53,879 bases of DNA, taken from positions 1 through 53,879 of the forward strand of contig URVB01000023.1 of assembly GCA_900551075.1 (NCBI GenBank). Reading direction: 5' to 3'. Below, piece by piece: positions 51,384-53,879 of this stretch. Under the pieces are notes generated by a model. It had not been told where the DNA came from. It ran no database searches and worked only from the letters and a program-made list of their open reading frames with translations. Both the position numbers and the translations under genes were made by a program. The DNA comes from an uncultured Blautia sp. GTDB taxonomy: Bacteria > Bacillota > Clostridia > Lachnospirales > Lachnospiraceae. Position 1 is the first letter of the stretch, and every line of letters starts with the position of its first letter.

Positions 51384-53879
51384 TTATTTGTTTGCTTCTG
51401 CATATGCAGCATAGTCAAAATTCTGGATTTTGGTAAGTGGTTCAGCTGTGTATTTAGCAGTACGCTCATCTTCAATCTTGCCGGACCACTTCAGACCAAA
51501 TGCAAAATCATAAGTATTTCCTGCTGCATCTGTATAACATTCCATATCACGAGGAACATCTTCTAACTGTGCTTCAACAGCTTCCATGGATGCAGGCTGC
51601 TGGAATACAAGGAGACCGCTCGGCTCTGTCTGTCCCATGATTACTTCTGCAACAACATCTTCACGCTGCATGTTATAGTTTACAAGGATAACGTCTGCCA
51701 GAGGTTCTACTTCGTTCCAAACCATGCCGCGCTCCATCTTCATGGATACGATCACCGGAACATCACCAGCTGCATCTGCTGCATACTGAAGAGCTTCCAG
51801 ATCGCCGTAGTTTGGAGTTTCATGAGCTGCTACACCTTTGTAAGAACGGTTTTCTTTTGTTCCGTTTTCCAGAGCTTTACCGCTGATGGATACTTCGCGT
51901 GCTGTCTCAGCTACATATTCACCGTACTGCAGATTTGCCGGATACCAAACCTGTTCTGTTCCTTCAGCAACCGGTTCTCCACCAAATGCACCTGTCATAA
52001 GAGCTTCATAAGAAGGAGTATATGCTCCACTCATACCAATCAGTGCATAATCACATGCTGCGATTTCTTCTGCTGTTGCACGAGTCAGGTCGTCTTTTGT
52101 ATAAGTCGCATTTCCGTCGGCATCTGCTTCACCTGTAGGATCGCCAAGAGTATCTGTTACAACGTTGAAGTATTTTCCAAGTTTCTCAATATCCATACCT
52201 GGAGTCCAGCTTGGAGTTCCTTCGGAAATACCACTCATCCATGTTGCACTGAATCCTGTATTATATACATATGGTACATATACAGTTGGTTTTTCGGAAA
52301 CAGCACCATCTGCACTGATTGTTCCGTCATTTTTAATCATAACAACAGACTGTCTCTGTGTTCCCATTGCATATTCTGTTGCAGAATCACTTGCAATAAC
52401 AGAATCTGCATAAACAGAATCACTGTATGGCTGCTCGAACATCTCAAGGTTCATCATGGTTCCGACAAATTTTTCCGCTGCTGTTCTCATAATCTCATCT
52501 GCTTTTTCCTGTCCGTCACGTTCTGCAAGAACACCATAAGCTGCTTTTGCAGTATCCACATCACTGTAACCGCCAAGAAGATTTGCGCCTGCTTCCCAAC
52601 TTGTTGCGATACGATCCGGCTCTTCAAGAGACTCTGCTCCCCAAACACCCGCAAACTGATATACACCCCAGTCAGTAATCTTCAGTCCGTCAAATCCGCC
52701 TTCATCCAGCATATTGTTCAGGTATGGGTTGTAAGCACCTGCCCACTCACCGCCGATTGGGTTACCTTCGCCATCAACATCGATTGCATACTGAGTCATG
52801 ATTCCGGAAGTACCTGTCTTTCCTGGCAGATTGAATACTCCGTCAAAGTAAGTGATCAGATGTGCTTCCAGATTATTTCCAGGAAATACTCCGTAACGTC
52901 CGCCGTTTGCGTGGTCATCACGTCCGCCTTCTGTAGAACCTGCTCCTGCAAAATGCTTTGTAAAGCAGTAAACAGATTCATTTCCCCAGCCAAGCTCTTC
53001 GCCGTTCTCATCGTAAGTAGACTGCATTCCATTTACATAAGCTGTTGCAATATCCAGTGTAAGCTGTGGATCCTCACCATAAGTACCGCCTGCACGTGAC
53101 ATGATCGGAGAAGCAATATCTACTTGCGGTCCAAGGAGTGCAGATACACCTGCTGCACGATACTGTTTTGCTGTTTCCTGACCAATTTCAGCAGCCAGAT
53201 CAGGATTCATGGTAGAAGCCAGGGAAAGTGTCTCAATCAGGCCGGAAATATTAGCCGGGTCGATAGAAATCATAGCCGGGATACCATAGAAACTCTTCTC
53301 AGCTACTTCCTGGATTGCGTTTGCCCATTTAGCATGAGCTGCGCCACCTTCAGAAATTTTACGTGTAACACCTCCACGTCCGCCCTGCATCAGGTATGTA
53401 TAAGAACCATCATCTTCAGCCAGCGGCTCTGTTGTAAAGTCGCCCCAGCCGCCGTGTGTCAGAACTGCTGCGATTTCCTCGCCCTGCATCTGAGATGCCA
53501 GATCCTTAGCACGCTCTTCTGTAGAAAGTCTCCAGTCTTCATATGCATCCAGTTCTCCGTTCTGGTTCATATCTTTGAATGCATATCCGTCTACTTCAAG
53601 AAGTTTCACACCGGATGTCTGTGACAGACCAAGTGTGTCTCCTCCTTCGTTCTCAACCTTGATCCAGTTATCATCTGTAACAGTAATTGTATATTTTGCA
53701 TCTGCGCTTGGAACAATTCCTCCAATGGCATCTTCTGTTGCAGCTTCTGCCTGTTTGTATGGATCATCTGCATTTGCTGCCTGCTTGTACGGATCGTCTG
53801 CATTTGCTGCCTGTTTATATGGATCATCTGCATCTGCTGCCTGTTTGTACGGGTCATCTGCATCTGCTGCCTGTTTGTA
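51384..53879 (-). CDS. Glycoside hydrolase family 3, secreted type, 5' end outside window
   Basis: The last 831 residues are visible; the frame stays open to the window edge, so the signal peptide and N-terminus lie outside. A GTG at 53609 is not a convincing start because coding continues upstream. From the edge come four perfect-length decapeptide repeats (Y-K-Q-A-A-D/N-A-D-D-P), then a beta-rich region (KYTITVTDDNWIKVE). An EF-hand-like DMNQNGELDAYEDW precedes a GH3 barrel with KHFAGAG and GLKITDWGVYQ (nucleophile Asp), and a C-terminal sandwich domain follows. The repeats probably form a linker that holds the enzyme out from the surface. Confidence 0.9.
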   Translation of the reverse strand, partial: YKQAADADDPYKQAADADDPYKQAANADDPYKQAANADDPYKQAEAATEDAIGGIVPSADAKYTITVTDDNWIKVENEGGDTLGLSQTSGVKLLEVDGYAFKDMNQNGELDAYEDWRLSTEERAKDLASQMQGEEIAAVLTHGGWGDFTTEPLAEDDGSYTYLMQGGRGGVTRKISEGGAAHAKWANAIQEVAEKSFYGIPAMISIDPANISGLIETLSLASTMNPDLAAEIGQETAKQYRAAGVSALLGPQVDIASPIMSRAGGTYGEDPQLTLDIATAYVNGMQSTYDENGEELGWGNESVYCFTKHFAGAGSTEGGRDDHANGGRYGVFPGNNLEAHLITYFDGVFNLPGKTGTSGIMTQYAIDVDGEGNPIGGEWAGAYNPYLNNMLDEGGFDGLKITDWGVYQFAGVWGAESLEEPDRIATSWEAGANLLGGYSDVDTAKAAYGVLAERDGQEKADEIMRTAAEKFVGTMMNLEMFEQPYSDSVYADSVIASDSATEYAMGTQRQSVVMIKNDGTISADGAVSEKPTVYVPYVYNTGFSATWMSGISEGTPSWTPGMDIEKLGKYFNVVTDTLGDPTGEADADGNATYTKDDLTRATAEEIAACDYALIGMSGAYTPSYEALMTGAFGGEPVAEGTEQVWYPANLQYGEYVAETAREVSISGKALENGTKENRSYKGVAAHETPNYGDLEALQYAADAAGDVPVIVSMKMERGMVWNEVEPLADVILVNYNMQREDVVAEVIMGQTEPSGLLVFQQPASMEAVEAQLEDVPRDMECYTDAAGNTYDFAFGLKWSGKIEDERTAKYTAEPLTKIQNFDYAAYAEANK
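53760..53879 (-). repeat. Four 30-bp in-frame tandem repeats in the GH3 gene
   Basis: Units at 53879-53850, 53849-53820, 53819-53790 and 53789-53760 each encode the decapeptide Y-K-Q-A-A-[D/N]-A-D-D-P; a partial fifth (Y-K-Q-A-E-A) follows. Codons differ slightly between units (TAC/TAT, GAC/GAT), so they are not freshly duplicated. The array continues past the window edge, and copy number may vary by slippage. Confidence 0.9.

Noticed and set aside
51822..53099. Cys-rich 425-codon plus-strand ORF
   Set aside because: It is antisense to a GH3 gene; Cys richness comes from reading Ala and Thr codons backwards.
53760..53879. CRISPR-like 30-bp repeats
   Set aside because: Repeats are directly adjacent with no spacers, stay in frame and encode a decapeptide of the GH3 protein.

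Overview
The window looks like a chromosomal piece of a gut-type Gram-positive clostridium, most likely Lachnospiraceae. Supporting this are the mid-40s GC impression, strong AGGAGG-type ribosome sites, the long-form hpf next to secA, LacI- and AraC-controlled sugar ABC transporters, YesM/YesN-type two-component regulation and several family-3 glycosidases. Almost every gene lies on the minus strand; the AraC-type regulator at 2942-3775 and a gene remnant near 44.5 kb are the plus-strand exceptions. No tRNA, rRNA, CRISPR array, prophage or intact insertion sequence was seen. Product names come from motifs and recall of families, not from a database search.

Layout. (1) 1-2.8 kb: truncated diaminopimelate epimerase, O-acetylhomoserine sulfhydrylase (metY) with an unannotated 22-residue leader peptide ending in three Cys codons inside a hairpin, and an Rrf2-family regulator whose promoter shares a 12-bp block with the metY promoter. 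(2) 2.9-10.4 kb: an AraC regulator, then a LacI-controlled sugar locus (lacI, binding protein, two permeases, aldo/keto reductase, Gfo/Idh oxidoreductase) with repeated operator palindromes. (3) 10.5-15.4 kb: housekeeping secA and hpf, then an iron-sulfur protein of unknown role. (4) 15.5-29.9 kb: a surface-glycan cluster. rfbF, rfbG and rfbH make a CDP-4-keto-3,6-dideoxyhexose; a thiamine-diphosphate enzyme and a short-chain reductase could turn it into a branched, yersiniose-like sugar. Two CapK-like adenylating enzymes flank a Wzx flippase, and a GtrB-like plus a large membrane glycosyltransferase end the cluster. A radical SAM/SPASM gene lies just upstream. (5) 30-32.1 kb: a TetR-type regulator, a stand-alone eukaryotic-type hisA and an Asn/Asp-rich lipoprotein.

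(6) 32.3-44.4 kb: a sugar or sugar-alcohol locus. Ribose-type ABC transporter, polyol dehydrogenase, fused DhaK-DhaL kinase, TpiA paralogue and RpiB paralogue fit a tetritol/erythrulose route to erythrose 4-phosphate. Upstream sits a regulatory trio: a response regulator, a histidine kinase without an external sensor domain, and a RbsA-like protein that has lost all ATPase motifs. I regard this trio as the strongest candidate for an undescribed mechanism: a dead transporter ATPase acting as sensor or adaptor. (7) 44.4-53.9 kb: a degraded ATPase remnant, a GtrA-like membrane protein and three family-3 glycoside hydrolases. One hydrolase is domain-permuted and membrane-anchored at both ends; another starts, at the window edge, with tandem decapeptide repeats.
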